From assembly GCA_964416305.1 (NCBI GenBank), contig CAYQDM010000013.1:1-64000 (forward strand): a stretch of 64,000 nt of DNA, written 5' to 3'. Every line of letters starts with the position of its first letter. Within the stretch, counting starts at the first letter, position 1. Origin of the DNA: Acidaminobacter sp964416305. Its GTDB lineage: Bacteria; Bacillota; Clostridia; Peptostreptococcales; Acidaminobacteraceae. The notes under the pieces were generated by a model. That model was not told the origin of the DNA and did no database searches. It saw nothing but the letters and a program-made list of their open reading frames with translations. Position numbers and translations under genes: made by a program. Positions 25,619 to 34,370 of this stretch are shown here, piece after piece.

Positions 25619-27283
25619 TTATCCAATTTGTTTTAGTGCTGTCTCCAAATTCGGGTAAAAATGGTCCACTCCAATTTTTTCAACAACACCTGCTTTTTCC
25701 AGCACTGACCATGGCTGCTCATTGATGCCTATGATATAAAGCGCTACTTTGTGGCGATTGCACATCTGTTTAAAGGATCTGAAGGCGAACAGCGCTGTTG
25801 CATCCATGGCCGGCACTCTGGTCATAATCAGCAGCACCGCCTTGGCATGAGCATCCAGATCCGCCAGGTTGTCCATGAACTTATCCGCCGCGCCAAAGAA
25901 AAACGGTCCGCTGATTTCGTAAGCTATGACGCCTTTTGGAAGGGACAGCCCTTCCCGGAAACTGAGCCCCGCTCTTCCACGACTCTCTGAATCCTGGTCT
26001 GTCTCTTCCCCGGAATCCAATACCACGGAGTTGACTTCAGCGACATCACTCATGCGTTTCATGAACAGAAATGCTGCGAGGACCATGCCAATCTCAATGG
26101 CCAGAACCAGATCAAAAATCACCGTGATGAAAAAGGTCGTCAGGAGGACCAAGAGGTCGCTCTTAGGCGCGTGAAAATATTCGATAAACTCACGCCAATC
26201 ACTCATGTTGTAAGCGACTATAATCAGGATCGCGGCAAGGGCCGCAAGGGGGATCATTTTAGCCAGCGGCATGAAGAGGAGCATGATGAGCAGCAGTACC
26301 ACCGCATGCACCATGCCTGCAACCGGTGTTGATCCGCCGTTCTTTATATTGGCTACCGTTCTGGCTATTGCGCCCGTCGCCGGTATGCCGCCAAAGAGGC
26401 CGGAGGCAATATTCGCGACGCCCTGAGCCACAAGTTCCATATTGGAACGGTGCTTGGAACCTATAATGCCATCTGCCACCACTGCCGACAGCAAAGACTC
26501 TATTGATCCCAGAATTGCGATTGTAAAGGCAGGTCCGATCAGCATTCTCATCTCCGACAGGGACACAGTGGGAATCCGAGGCGTCGGAATTTTGGAAGAC
26601 AATTCACCGAAGGTTGAACCAATCGTCGCGACATCCATTCCCGTAACCTGTACCACCACAGTTGCCACAATCAGCGCAATCAGGCTCCCCGGTACCTTGC
26701 GGCTGACTTTAGGCCAAAAGATCAGGATTGCGAGTGACAATGCGCCAATCAAGACGCTTCCCCAATTTACAGTATCTATATGTTCCGCGTAGACTGAGAC
26801 TTTCTCAAGAAACTCCGCGGGATTATGTTCTAATTGAAGACCTAAAAAGTCTTTTATTTGCGATGTAAAAATGGTGACCGCAATCCCTGTTGTAAATCCT
26901 GTCGTAATTGGATAAGGGATAAATTTGATAATGCTTCCAAGCCGAAAAAATCCCATGGCCATCATCATAACGCCTGCCATAAGGGTGGCGGTGATTAAGC
27001 CATTCATGCCAAATTCCATGACAATGCCATACACAATAACCATGAACGCACCGGTTGGTCCACCAATCTGAACCCTGCTGCCGCCCAGCATCGAAATCAG
27101 GAAACCGGCAATAATAGCTGTAAACAAACCCTGTTCAGGTGTAACCCCAGAGGCGATGCCCAGGGCAATGGACAAAGGCAGCGCAATGATCGCAACGATC
27201 ACGCCCGCTGTCAAATCCTTGATAAACAATTCCTTGGTATAACTCTTTAAAGTCGTAAATAATTTGGGTGTAAAAACGGACAC
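25619..27283 (-). CDS. SulP-family anion transporter with STAS domain
   Basis: A 554-residue inner-membrane SLC26/SulP transporter. The N-terminal signature (FIKDLTAGVIVAIIALPLSIALGIASG) and GGSRVQIGGPTGAFMVIV are typical. Roughly a dozen hydrophobic segments precede a cytosolic STAS domain (from about 450). Substrate may be sulfate, bicarbonate or another anion. The start is set at a GTG six bases after AAGGTG; an upstream TTG would put a stem-loop inside the gene. It is read after the acetate transporter gene, with a terminator-like hairpin in between. Confidence 0.9.
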   Translation of the reverse strand: MSVFTPKLFTTLKSYTKELFIKDLTAGVIVAIIALPLSIALGIASGVTPEQGLFTAIIAGFLISMLGGSRVQIGGPTGAFMVIVYGIVMEFGMNGLITATLMAGVMMMAMGFFRLGSIIKFIPYPITTGFTTGIAVTIFTSQIKDFLGLQLEHNPAEFLEKVSVYAEHIDTVNWGSVLIGALSLAILIFWPKVSRKVPGSLIALIVATVVVQVTGMDVATIGSTFGELSSKIPTPRIPTVSLSEMRMLIGPAFTIAILGSIESLLSAVVADGIIGSKHRSNMELVAQGVANIASGLFGGIPATGAIARTVANIKNGGSTPVAGMVHAVVLLLIMLLFMPLAKMIPLAALAAILIIVAYNMSDWREFIEYFHAPKSDLLVLLTTFFITVIFDLVLAIEIGMVLAAFLFMKRMSDVAEVNSVVLDSGEETDQDSESRGRAGLSFREGLSLPKGVIAYEISGPFFFGAADKFMDNLADLDAHAKAVLLIMTRVPAMDATALFAFRSFKQMCNRHKVALYIIGINEQPWSVLEKAGVVEKIGVDHFYPNLETALKQIG

Positions 27284-27308
27284 ATTAGGCACCTTCTTCT
27301 CAAAATAA

Positions 27309-27349
27309 AAATGCGGCTGAAACTCCGACAAGGACTTTCAACCGCATTT
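27309..27349 (-). terminator. terminator-like hairpin in front of sulP
   Basis: On the minus strand AAATGCGGTTGAAA pairs with TTTCAGCCGCATTT (one G-T pair), followed by TTTTATTTT. It ends about 20 bases before the sulP start. It may simply end the upstream transcript or may be an attenuator of sulP. Confidence 0.75.
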
Positions 27350-27468
27350 CCTGTAAGCCGCTGAAAAGCCGCTCAAACCTATTAATTTAAAAGATGTTCA
27401 AAATAAACTCAACTTTATTTTGAATCATGCATTATATATCATGTATACAATGCAGTGCTTTTTAAAAA

Positions 27469-28122
27469 TTACGCCTTGCTGCCAGACTCCGAAAGCACTG
27501 CTTTCTTCGCAGCCCCAAACTTGACAGGCTTGCCAACCGGAAGCACTACGCGCTTAAACTGGTGGTTGATGACATTTGCTGCGACACCATAGAACGAAAT
27601 AAAGGAAATTATAAGTTCGGAGTAAGCTGCGAGATTATGCATTGTATGCTCTGCAATACCAAGGGTACTGAAGCCGAGGCCAATGAAAAGGAGATCGATA
27701 AAAATGAAGTCAAGCAACAGCACTTTGTTGGTTTGTGTTGCGCCAACCGTCATGATCACCGAGAAAATCAGATATCCGAAAAACGCGTAACCAAGCTGGT
27801 GTGTGTCAACAGCGCCTTTCAATGTTTCGCCAAAAACACCAAGATTAATCAGCCAGCTGGATGCCACCGCAAGCCAAAAGAATCCATAAGCGCAAAAAGC
27901 TGTGCCGCCGAAAAGGTTGTCTTTTTTATAGTCGAAAACACCGGCCATCAACTGCGCGAAGGCACCAAGGAAAATTGCCCAAGGGATGACATAGGACAGG
28001 CCTGTAGTGACACCCATCTTTTGGGTTGACGCTACCAGAGTTACCATTGCGAGGCCAAAGAGACCCAGCGCACTTGGATCCGCGACCTTAACCATCACTG
28101 ACTGTACTTCTTGTTTGCTCAC
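27469..28122 (-). CDS. satP: acetate uptake transporter (GPR1/FUN34/YaaH family)
   Basis: A 217-residue membrane protein with six hydrophobic segments, of the family that carries acetate and succinate with protons. The family motif NPAPLGL appears as DPSALGLFGLA near residue 15, and FGGTAFCAYGFFWLAVASSW is characteristic. The GTG start has only a weak GGAA site. A cre-like sequence lies about 30 bases upstream, suggesting carbon catabolite control. Confidence 0.9.
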   Translation of the reverse strand: MSKQEVQSVMVKVADPSALGLFGLAMVTLVASTQKMGVTTGLSYVIPWAIFLGAFAQLMAGVFDYKKDNLFGGTAFCAYGFFWLAVASSWLINLGVFGETLKGAVDTHQLGYAFFGYLIFSVIMTVGATQTNKVLLLDFIFIDLLFIGLGFSTLGIAEHTMHNLAAYSELIISFISFYGVAANVINHQFKRVVLPVGKPVKFGAAKKAVLSESGSKA

Positions 28123-28152
28123 TCATTTCCGTTTCATCCGTCATTCAAGCGA

Positions 28153-28168
28153 ATGAAAACGTTCCCTC
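28153..28168. promoter_or_regulatory. cre-like site (CcpA) upstream of satP
   Basis: ATGAAAACGTTCCCTC matches the Firmicute cre consensus WTGNAANCGNWNNCWW at all but the last position. It lies 31 bases upstream of the acetate transporter start, where binding would block expression. Confidence 0.45.
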
Positions 28169-28418
28169 CTTTAATCGTATACTTTGACAGAAAAAGACGC
28201 CTCTCAAGTACAAGAAGCGCGACGAAATCTGCCTCCCTATCATCTCACAATGTTTAAGAAATAACAAGTGAAAACTGTCAAATAACTGTATAAACATTTG
28301 CATTTTTTTGTGATTTATAAAAGATTTTTTCGAGCTTAAGGTTACAAATAATAATATTATGTTTCAACGTCTTAAGTTTGTAGAAAGAATAGGACAAATA
28401 CATTTTGGAGGTGTAGTT

Positions 28419-28823
28419 ATGGCATCACTCAGCATCATTGAAGGCGTCGGAGAAGCTTTTGAAGCGAAATTGAAGGCAGCAGGCGTCAGTTCGACTTCCG
28501 CGCTCATGGAAAAAGGCGCAACAAAGAAAGGGAGAGCCGCACTCGCAGCAGAATGTGACATTTCTGAGAAACTCATTCTAAAATGGGTTAACCATGTGGA
28601 CCTGATGCGCGTCAAAGGGATTGGCGGCGAATACGCTGAATTGCTTGAAGCCGCTGGCGTTGATACGGTTCCTGAGCTTGCTCAGAGAAAGCCTGAAAAT
28701 CTCCTCGCCAAAATGACCGAGGTCAACGAAGCCAAAAATTTAGTCAGGAAATTACCGGTTCTTAAACAAGTGGAAGACTGGGTTGATCAAGCCAAAGAGC
28801 TTCCAAAAGTCGTTTCACACTGA
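28419..28823 (+). CDS. DUF4332 protein with helix-hairpin-helix repeats
   Basis: A 134-residue protein built from two helix-hairpin-helix-like repeats: SIIEGVGEAFEAKLKAAGV and MRVKGIGGEYAELLEAAGVD. DUF4332 members resemble the DNA-binding HhH folds of polymerases, but the function here is unknown. The start is the ATG five bases after GGAGGTG. Single gene with its own terminator. Confidence 0.82.
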   Translation: MASLSIIEGVGEAFEAKLKAAGVSSTSALMEKGATKKGRAALAAECDISEKLILKWVNHVDLMRVKGIGGEYAELLEAAGVDTVPELAQRKPENLLAKMTEVNEAKNLVRKLPVLKQVEDWVDQAKELPKVVSH

Positions 28824-28836
28824 TCACATCATAAAG

Positions 28837-28878
28837 AAGGCACCGAAACGGATAAAACTGCCGTTTCCGGTGCCTTTT
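28837..28878 (+). terminator. terminator of the DUF4332 gene
   Basis: AAGGCACCG and CGGTGCCTT pair, with an inner AACGG/CCGTT stem, followed by TTTTC. Confidence 0.85.
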
Positions 28879-28967
28879 CATTTTAGAACTGAAAGAACAA
28901 AACAAGTGTTTTCGCTTAATGGCCGGTTTTTCTCCTCAACATTCAAGCCATAAAGAAGACTTGGCAT

Positions 28968-29525
28968 TCAGCCGATCCAGGAAACCATACCCGGTACACG
29001 CGGTGCCGCTTTGGGCTCGGCGCCCGAGGTATATCCCACGGCTACGGCGTAGAGTGGCTGATGCCCTTCCGGAATCTGCATCACTGCCTTCAGCTCAGAC
29101 CCGTGCTCAGATTCAAACGCAGGTCTGAAGGAAGCGATATAACACGAACCCAGACCGAGGGCGGTCGCTGCCAGACTGGCGTAGACGGCAGCGTTGGCAC
29201 AATCCGCCAGGGCATGTTTGGCTTCCGGCGCTGAAATAAATATGACAGCCGGCGCGTGATAGAAATTGCTGAAATTCGGGTCTTCCGCACTCGCTTTCAG
29301 ACGCTCATCTCCGGAGGCCAGCGCAATTTCTCGATTCACACCGCTGATCCTCTTTAATAGTTCGGTATCTGTGACAACACTGAAATGCCATGGCTGAGCG
29401 CCTCTTGCAGACGGTGCAAACACAACGGTTTCCATAATCCGCTCAAGGACATTCTTAGGTACCGGATCAGGTCTGTAACTTCTGACAGATCGCCGGTTCA
29501 TCAGCATTTGAAATGCATAATTCAT
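28968..29525 (-). CDS. nitroreductase-family FMN oxidoreductase
   Basis: A 185-residue flavoprotein of the nitroreductase family. Seen: the FMN-phosphate region RRSVRSYRPDPVP at 12-24, APSARGAQPWHF near 40 and ALGLGSCYI near 130. Probably reduces nitro or quinone compounds with NAD(P)H; the natural substrate is unknown. The ATG follows GGGAGG. It lies downstream of metA but is separated by a structured palindromic element. Confidence 0.9.
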   Translation of the reverse strand: MNYAFQMLMNRRSVRSYRPDPVPKNVLERIMETVVFAPSARGAQPWHFSVVTDTELLKRISGVNREIALASGDERLKASAEDPNFSNFYHAPAVIFISAPEAKHALADCANAAVYASLAATALGLGSCYIASFRPAFESEHGSELKAVMQIPEGHQPLYAVAVGYTSGAEPKAAPRVPGMVSWIG

Positions 29526-29609
29526 TGTTTAACCTCCCTGTTTCCGGCAGCGTTCTCATCCGGAGTCCGACTATTCATTACCAGATATAAATACCCCGGT
29601 TGAAATGTA

Positions 29610-29682
29610 CTGAACCAGAGAGCAGGCCAAAGGTTTATTGAACCTTTCGTGACTGAAGTCACGGGTTCGCGCGGCTGTTCAG
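29610..29682. repeat. multi-branched palindromic element at the metA stop codon
   Basis: CTGAAC (29610-29615) pairs with GTTCAG (29677-29682). Inside are the hairpins AAAGGTT/AACCTTT and CGTGACT/AGTCACG, and GGCC can pair with GGCT. The right arm contains the metA stop codon. It resembles the hairpin ends of IS200/IS605-type elements, but there is no transposase. It could also be a terminator or small structured RNA. Confidence 0.55.
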
Positions 29683-30596
29683 TAAATCTCATCCAGATTG
29701 TACGGCGTCTCCTGATAGACAAAATAGTTCAACCAATTGGAGAAGAACAGATGGGCGTGGCTGCGCCATCGGACAACGGGTGCTCGAGAAGGGTCGTCAT
29801 TCGGAAAATAATTGGCAGGCGGTTGTATGTCCATGCCTTTATTCACATCTCTAAAATATTCTGCCGCCAGGGTTTCCGGATCATATTCCAGGTGCCCTGT
29901 TGCATAGATTTCTCTCCCGTTTTTGGACACTATGAGGCCAATTCCGGAGTCGTCAGAGGCGGCAACGATTTCAAGAGAATCGATCCGCCTGACATCCTCT
30001 TCGCTCACCGTGGTGTGCCTGGACTGCGGGATCCAGAAGACATCATCAAAGCCCCTCAACAGCTTGCAGTTTTGCACCGTGGCCTTATGCTCAAAGACCC
30101 CAAAGCACTTGTCCGGAAGAGGCAGTTTAGGAATGCCGTAATGCTGGTATAATGCCGCCTGCGCGCCCCAGCAGATATGCAATGTGGCGAAGCCGTGATG
30201 ACGGCTCCAGTCCAATATTTTGGCAAGCTCCGGCCAGTAGCCCACTTCTTCAAATTCCAGGTTTTCGACCGGCGCACCGGTAATAATCAACCCGTCAAAC
30301 TTCTGGTGTTCAATCTGGGAAAAAGGCACATAAAAGCGGTCCAAGTACTCAGAGGAAGTGTTTTTGTATTCGTGCGACTCCAGGCGTACCAGAACCACCT
30401 CCGTCTGGATGGGAGAATTGCCCAGCACTCTGAGGAGCTGCGTCTCCGTGGTCTCGCGGGTCGGCATCAGGTTCAGGATCGCAATGCGAAGGGGTCGAAT
30501 GTCCTGATGGGTCGCGCGAAATTCCGTCATGGTAAAAATATTTTCAGCGGCGAGGATGCTCGCGGCGGGTAAATCGTTTGGAATGATGACAGGCAT
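29679..30596 (-). CDS. metA: homoserine O-acetyltransferase (MetA-type)
   Basis: A 305-residue enzyme that acylates homoserine in methionine synthesis. Catalytic residues fall at the family positions: C142 (ICWGAQ), H235 and E237 (GHLEYDP). Residue 111 is Glu (GAPVEN), the marker of acetyl-CoA rather than succinyl-CoA use, which fits the adjacent O-acetylhomoserine sulfhydrylase. The ATG is seven bases after AGGAGG. Second gene of the SAM-riboswitch transcript. Confidence 0.95.
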   Translation of the reverse strand: MPVIIPNDLPAASILAAENIFTMTEFRATHQDIRPLRIAILNLMPTRETTETQLLRVLGNSPIQTEVVLVRLESHEYKNTSSEYLDRFYVPFSQIEHQKFDGLIITGAPVENLEFEEVGYWPELAKILDWSRHHGFATLHICWGAQAALYQHYGIPKLPLPDKCFGVFEHKATVQNCKLLRGFDDVFWIPQSRHTTVSEEDVRRIDSLEIVAASDDSGIGLIVSKNGREIYATGHLEYDPETLAAEYFRDVNKGMDIQPPANYFPNDDPSRAPVVRWRSHAHLFFSNWLNYFVYQETPYNLDEIY

Positions 30597-30756
30597 AGGG
30601 TCGCCTCCTAATTTTTTGCGGCAATAACCGCGTCGGCGATTGGGCAAATGCCAAACCGACCGCGCGGTGGATTGCAGGTTAATCTGAAAGAATTATTTAT
30701 GCCGATGGTTTCTGAATGCTCGAATGCTGGGCAGCGCGACCATCGGCAGCAGCACT

Positions 30757-32049
30757 TTAAACGTTCATTGCCGCCTTCAGAGCCTGATCCAAATCCTCGA
30801 TCAGATCCTGCGCGTTTTCGATGCCAATGGAAATCCTGAACAGATCCGGCGTGACCCCTGCAGCCTTCTGCGCCTCCGGATCCAGCTGGGCATGAGTCGT
30901 GCTTGCCGGGTGGATAATCAGCGACTTCGCGTCCGCCACGTTGGCAAGCAGCGAAAACAGCTTTAGACTTTCGATGAACTTGACACCCGCTTCGAGGCCG
31001 CCCTTGATGGCAAAGGTAAAGATGGAGCCGCAGCCGCGCGGGAAGTAGGTCTTCGCAAGGTCATGGTACGGATTGCTCTCCAGGTCGGGATGGCTGACCC
31101 AGCTGACCAGCGGATGGGCTTCGAGGAATCTGGCGATCTTCTGGGCGTTCTCCACGTGTCGCTCCACGCGCAGCGACAACGTCTCAAGGCCCTGGAGCAG
31201 CAAGAACGAGTTGAACGGGCTGATGCAGGCTCCGGTGTCCCTGAGGAGCTGCACTCTGGCTTTGATGATGTATGCCGCAGGCCCGACATCAGAGGCGTAG
31301 CGGATGCCGTTGTAGCTCGGATCCGGCTCTGTGAGGCCCGGGAACTTTCCGGATGCCGCCCAGTCAAATTTTCCTGAGTCCACAATGAGTCCGCCGATGG
31401 TCGTGCCATGGCCGCCTATAAACTTCGTCGCCGAGTGGATGATGATGTCCGCCCCGTGATCGAACGGTCTGAACAGGTACGGCGTCGCGAAGGTGTTGTC
31501 CACAATCAGCGGCAGTCCGTGCTCGTGGGCAATGGCCGCCACGGCATTAAAATCGATCAGATTGATGCCCGGGTTGCCTATGGATTCAATATAAATCGCC
31601 TTCGTCTTCTCGTTGATGGCCGCTCTGAAGTTCTCCGGGTCGTCCGGCTGGACGAAGCGTGTCACGATGCCGTATTTGGGGAAAGTCAGCTTGAAGAGGT
31701 TGTAAGTGCCGCCGTAGAGGGTCGCCGCTGAAACAATCTCGTCCCCCGCCTGCGCAATATTCATGATGGCATACGTGACTGCCGCGGAGCCGGAGGCGAC
31801 CGCCAAAGCGCCAATGCCGCCTTCCAGGGCCGCGATGCGCTTTTCGAGGACATCCGTCGTCGGGTTCATGATCCGCGTATAGATGTTGCCGGGTTCTTTC
31901 AAGGCAAAGAGATCTGCTGCGTGGTTTACATCCCTGAAGACATAGGATGAAGTTTGATAAATGGGCACGGCTCTGGAGCCTGTTGCAGGGTCCGGTTCCT
32001 GACCCGCGTGGACCTGAAGGGTTTCGAATCTGTAGGCTGTGTCTGACAT
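30757..32049 (-). CDS. metY: O-acetylhomoserine sulfhydrylase (PLP)
   Basis: A 430-residue PLP enzyme that joins O-acetylhomoserine and sulfide to homocysteine. Seen: RFETLQVHAGQ at the start, QTSSYVF, the PLP-lysine segment HSATKFIGGHGT near 210 and SIGIENAQDLIEDL at the end. The length (430) is that of OAH sulfhydrylases, longer than cystathionine synthases. Start is MSDTAYRF, eight bases after AGGAG. It lies directly behind a SAM-I riboswitch and upstream of metA. Confidence 0.95.
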   Translation of the reverse strand: MSDTAYRFETLQVHAGQEPDPATGSRAVPIYQTSSYVFRDVNHAADLFALKEPGNIYTRIMNPTTDVLEKRIAALEGGIGALAVASGSAAVTYAIMNIAQAGDEIVSAATLYGGTYNLFKLTFPKYGIVTRFVQPDDPENFRAAINEKTKAIYIESIGNPGINLIDFNAVAAIAHEHGLPLIVDNTFATPYLFRPFDHGADIIIHSATKFIGGHGTTIGGLIVDSGKFDWAASGKFPGLTEPDPSYNGIRYASDVGPAAYIIKARVQLLRDTGACISPFNSFLLLQGLETLSLRVERHVENAQKIARFLEAHPLVSWVSHPDLESNPYHDLAKTYFPRGCGSIFTFAIKGGLEAGVKFIESLKLFSLLANVADAKSLIIHPASTTHAQLDPEAQKAAGVTPDLFRISIGIENAQDLIEDLDQALKAAMNV

Positions 32050-32082
32050 GTTCATTTCTCCTTTTTCGTGATTTTTCCAAAT

Positions 32083-32238
32083 AAAAAGACCCCTTTGATG
32101 AAAGAGGTCGATAATCACATGGTCGGATCCTCACTCATCTGTCAGCGCTAAAACTAACGCTGCAGGAATTAGCACCATGCATGACTGCTGGTTGCCGGGC
32201 TTCACAGGGCCTGTCCCTCCGCCGCTCTTGATAAGAGT
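32083..32238 (-). promoter_or_regulatory. SAM-I riboswitch (S box) with terminator
   Basis: On the minus strand CTCTTATCAAGAGCGGCGGA, then GGGACAGGCCC and GAAGCCCGGCAACC, match the SAM-I aptamer core; the P1 partner is GATGAGTGAG. The terminator GACCTCTTT/AAAGGGGTC (32109-32088) with five T follows, 34 bases before the ribosome site. High S-adenosylmethionine should stop transcription of metY and metA. Confidence 0.96.
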
Positions 32239-32355
32239 GTCTCGATATTTGGTTGAATTGAATCTTAGCATATTGCCTGATGCGACGTCAACAGCTATTT
32301 CGTCAATTTTCTGTAAATTTGAATTTTGGTTATTTTGTACGCGAAAATCGGTATC

Positions 32356-32405
32356 GGAAACTGGGTGTCAGAGACCCTGAAACCGGGTGTCTGACACCAG
32401 TTTCC
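32356..32405. repeat. REP-like palindrome with GTGTCTGACACC core
   Basis: GGAAACTGGGTGTCAGA and TCTGACACCAGTTTCC form a nearly perfect 16-bp stem (one bulged G). It shares the GGTGTCTGACACC core with 8963-8975. It lies five bases after the permease stop codon and could double as its terminator. Confidence 0.7.
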
Positions 32406-32409
32406 TTTC

Positions 32410-33036
32410 CTAGAATTCCGCCGCCTTAGCATAAATTCCCGCCTTCTCCTCGGCAGTGAGCATGCGGTCCACCACCAGTGTGATGATGAAGATCCCCACC
32501 AGACTTGCGGCCAGTCGCGTGAGTGCAAAGGTTCTCCCCAGAGAGGAAATTTCGAAAAGGACCATTGGGATTTTAGTGGTGGACCATGCGCCCATAAAGA
32601 TCATGACATTCTTGAAGCTCGCGCCCTTCTTCATGAGGACAGCGGCTACCGGAAACGCGCCATAAAGCGGCCCCGCTGCCGCAGAACCAATCAGGATGGC
32701 CAGCATCACACCGCGCAGGCCCGAGCCGGGACCCATATGACGGATGAGCAGCTCTCTGGGCACCCAGACGTCCAAAAGTCCCAGCAGCAGAAATATTGGC
32801 GGAATGATAGTCAGCATTTCCAGCAGGCTTTTGCCTGTCATTAGTGCGGCGGTCTCGCCCTGGGCTGGACTGACCAGGTACAAAACGATGAGGAGTGCGG
32901 CGGTCACCAGGAAAAAAGCATAGCGTTTGATCAGCGGTACCTTTTTTTGGGGCTGACCACCAGGTCCTTGACCCGGGCCTTGACCCGTTCCTTGCCCCGA
33001 ACCCTGGCCCGATCCTTGATTTGTGTTTTTTTTCAT
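32410..33036 (-). CDS. permease half protein, C-terminal half (DUF318/ArsP-like)
   Basis: A 208-residue membrane protein with about five hydrophobic segments and a hydrophilic N terminus of Gly-Gln repeats (GSGQGSGQGTGQGPGQG). It resembles the second half of the DUF318 permeases (LIGSAAAGPLYGAFPVAAVLMKKGA, GAWSTTKIPM). The other half is encoded just upstream, so the pair probably forms one transporter. Substrate unknown; arsenic-type exporters are distant relatives. The start is the ATG after GGAGGAGAA, which lies 12 bases past the preceding stop region. Confidence 0.75.
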   Translation of the reverse strand: MKKNTNQGSGQGSGQGTGQGPGQGPGGQPQKKVPLIKRYAFFLVTAALLIVLYLVSPAQGETAALMTGKSLLEMLTIIPPIFLLLGLLDVWVPRELLIRHMGPGSGLRGVMLAILIGSAAAGPLYGAFPVAAVLMKKGASFKNVMIFMGAWSTTKIPMVLFEISSLGRTFALTRLAASLVGIFIITLVVDRMLTAEEKAGIYAKAAEF

Positions 33037-33047
33037 TTTCTCCTCCA

Positions 33048-33533
33048 TTAAAACTCACCCATGACTTTTCCAATAACTATTGCGACCAGGAATGAAAAAA
33101 CGAAGGCCGACACATTTCGGATCAGAGCCACTTTCCTGCTGAAATACTTACTCTCAATGGAAAACGTCATCACGCCCACCATCATCAGGGACGAAATGAA
33201 CGCCGCGATCTGCATGTAGCCGGCACCGCGCTCCAGCAGCATCGCCGCCGTGGGGAAGGCAATGAAGCCCGGAATCAGCGTGATCCCACCGACCAGTGCC
33301 GCAGCCGTCACGCCAATCCAACCGGAGTCGCCGCCGATCAAGCGGCTGATCACCTCAGGATTCAAAAGCGCCAGCATGATGCCGACCAGAGTGATGACGC
33401 CCAAAATCTGAGGCAAGATGTTTTCAAAGGATTTCAGCGCTTTTTTAAGCGCCATTTTTGTTTTTTTCTTGTCCTTCTTCCAGGACAGCGCCATTAGGCC
33501 TAACGCAGTCAGATACAAGATCCAGGTTTGCAT
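33048..33533 (-). CDS. permease half protein, N-terminal half (DUF318-like)
   Basis: A 161-residue membrane protein with about four hydrophobic segments. It carries the permease-family stretch LIPGFIAFPTAAMLLERGAGYMQIAAFISSLMMVGVMT, which mirrors the GPLYGAFPVAAVLMKKGA stretch of the downstream partner, suggesting an internally duplicated transporter split in two genes. Four bases separate it from the flavin reductase gene. Confidence 0.75.
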   Translation of the reverse strand: MQTWILYLTALGLMALSWKKDKKKTKMALKKALKSFENILPQILGVITLVGIMLALLNPEVISRLIGGDSGWIGVTAAALVGGITLIPGFIAFPTAAMLLERGAGYMQIAAFISSLMMVGVMTFSIESKYFSRKVALIRNVSAFVFSFLVAIVIGKVMGEF

Positions 33534-33537
33534 TGCG

Positions 33538-34176
33538 TTACCTGCCTTTCTTTGATTTAGCCTTGCCGCCGGAAGGCTTCAGCAGATGGCTGACCTTTTC
33601 CTTGGCCGCCTTCCGCCTGGCCACAGAAAAGCCAAAGCTGCCAATTGGCTTTCCACCAAGCGCATAATAAGTGCCGTGCAGATAAGTGATTGGATTGCCC
33701 TTTTCCATGTGAATCTTGCCATCCTCGTCGATCAGAGCAGGATCCACCTTGTTTTTCAATACCTCGACGAGAAACAAGTCATGGGTTCCCAGCGGGGTCA
33801 CACTGCGCACCACGCACTCCAGGGCTATGGGACACGACTGAATCGAGGGCACACTGACCGCGGTTCCAGGCTCCATGACAAAGCCGCAGTGGGTGATCTT
33901 GTCGACCTGAGCCGCGCTCCTGCAGCCGCAGAAATCCACCGCCTGAACCATTTCCCGCGTTGGAAGGTTGACCACACATTCGGGATGCCGCATCAGATTG
34001 GCATGGGATGCCCGCTCTTTGCGAATTGCTATGGACAGCATAGGCGGCTTCGTGCACGCCACACCAATCCACCCCACCGTAAACACATTAGGTTCCCCGT
34101 TTTCGCCGATGGTCGCAACAAGGGCCACCGGAACGGGGCCAAAAAGGATGCTCCCCTTGAATTCTTCCTTTTGCAT
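33538..34176 (-). CDS. flavin reductase-like FMN-binding protein
   Basis: A 212-residue flavoprotein of the flavin reductase domain family. It has the typical start (FGPVPVALVATIGENGEPNVFTVGW) and CTKPPMLSIAIRKERASHANL. Possible role: an FMN-dependent reductase or flavin donor. The C terminus is basic (KPSGGKAKSKKGR). Start ATG lies after AGGAGG. First gene of a tight operon with the split permease. Confidence 0.88.
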   Translation of the reverse strand: MQKEEFKGSILFGPVPVALVATIGENGEPNVFTVGWIGVACTKPPMLSIAIRKERASHANLMRHPECVVNLPTREMVQAVDFCGCRSAAQVDKITHCGFVMEPGTAVSVPSIQSCPIALECVVRSVTPLGTHDLFLVEVLKNKVDPALIDEDGKIHMEKGNPITYLHGTYYALGGKPIGSFGFSVARRKAAKEKVSHLLKPSGGKAKSKKGR

Positions 34177-34370
34177 ATTGGTCCTCCTGAAACTCAAGTT
34201 TTCGTAACTAATGGTTACATTATAACAATATACCATTTTTGACGCCATATTGTATGGCGATTTCAAAAAAGTGACTTAAGTCCGACTTCGGATTGTCGCT
34301 TGGCAACGGTTTAATAAAAATTCAAGGGGTGTATAATGGTCTTAAACCATTGAATCGGGAGGCGGAGCGA

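Noticed and set aside
30701..30747. GCCGATGGT/ACCATCGGC hairpin between metY and metA as a dispersed repeat
   Set aside because: The same 9-mer also occurs inside several genes (for example near 5288, 8275, 31394 and 41832), so it looks like common codon usage (Thr-Ile-Gly) and not a repeat family. The local hairpin has no T run.
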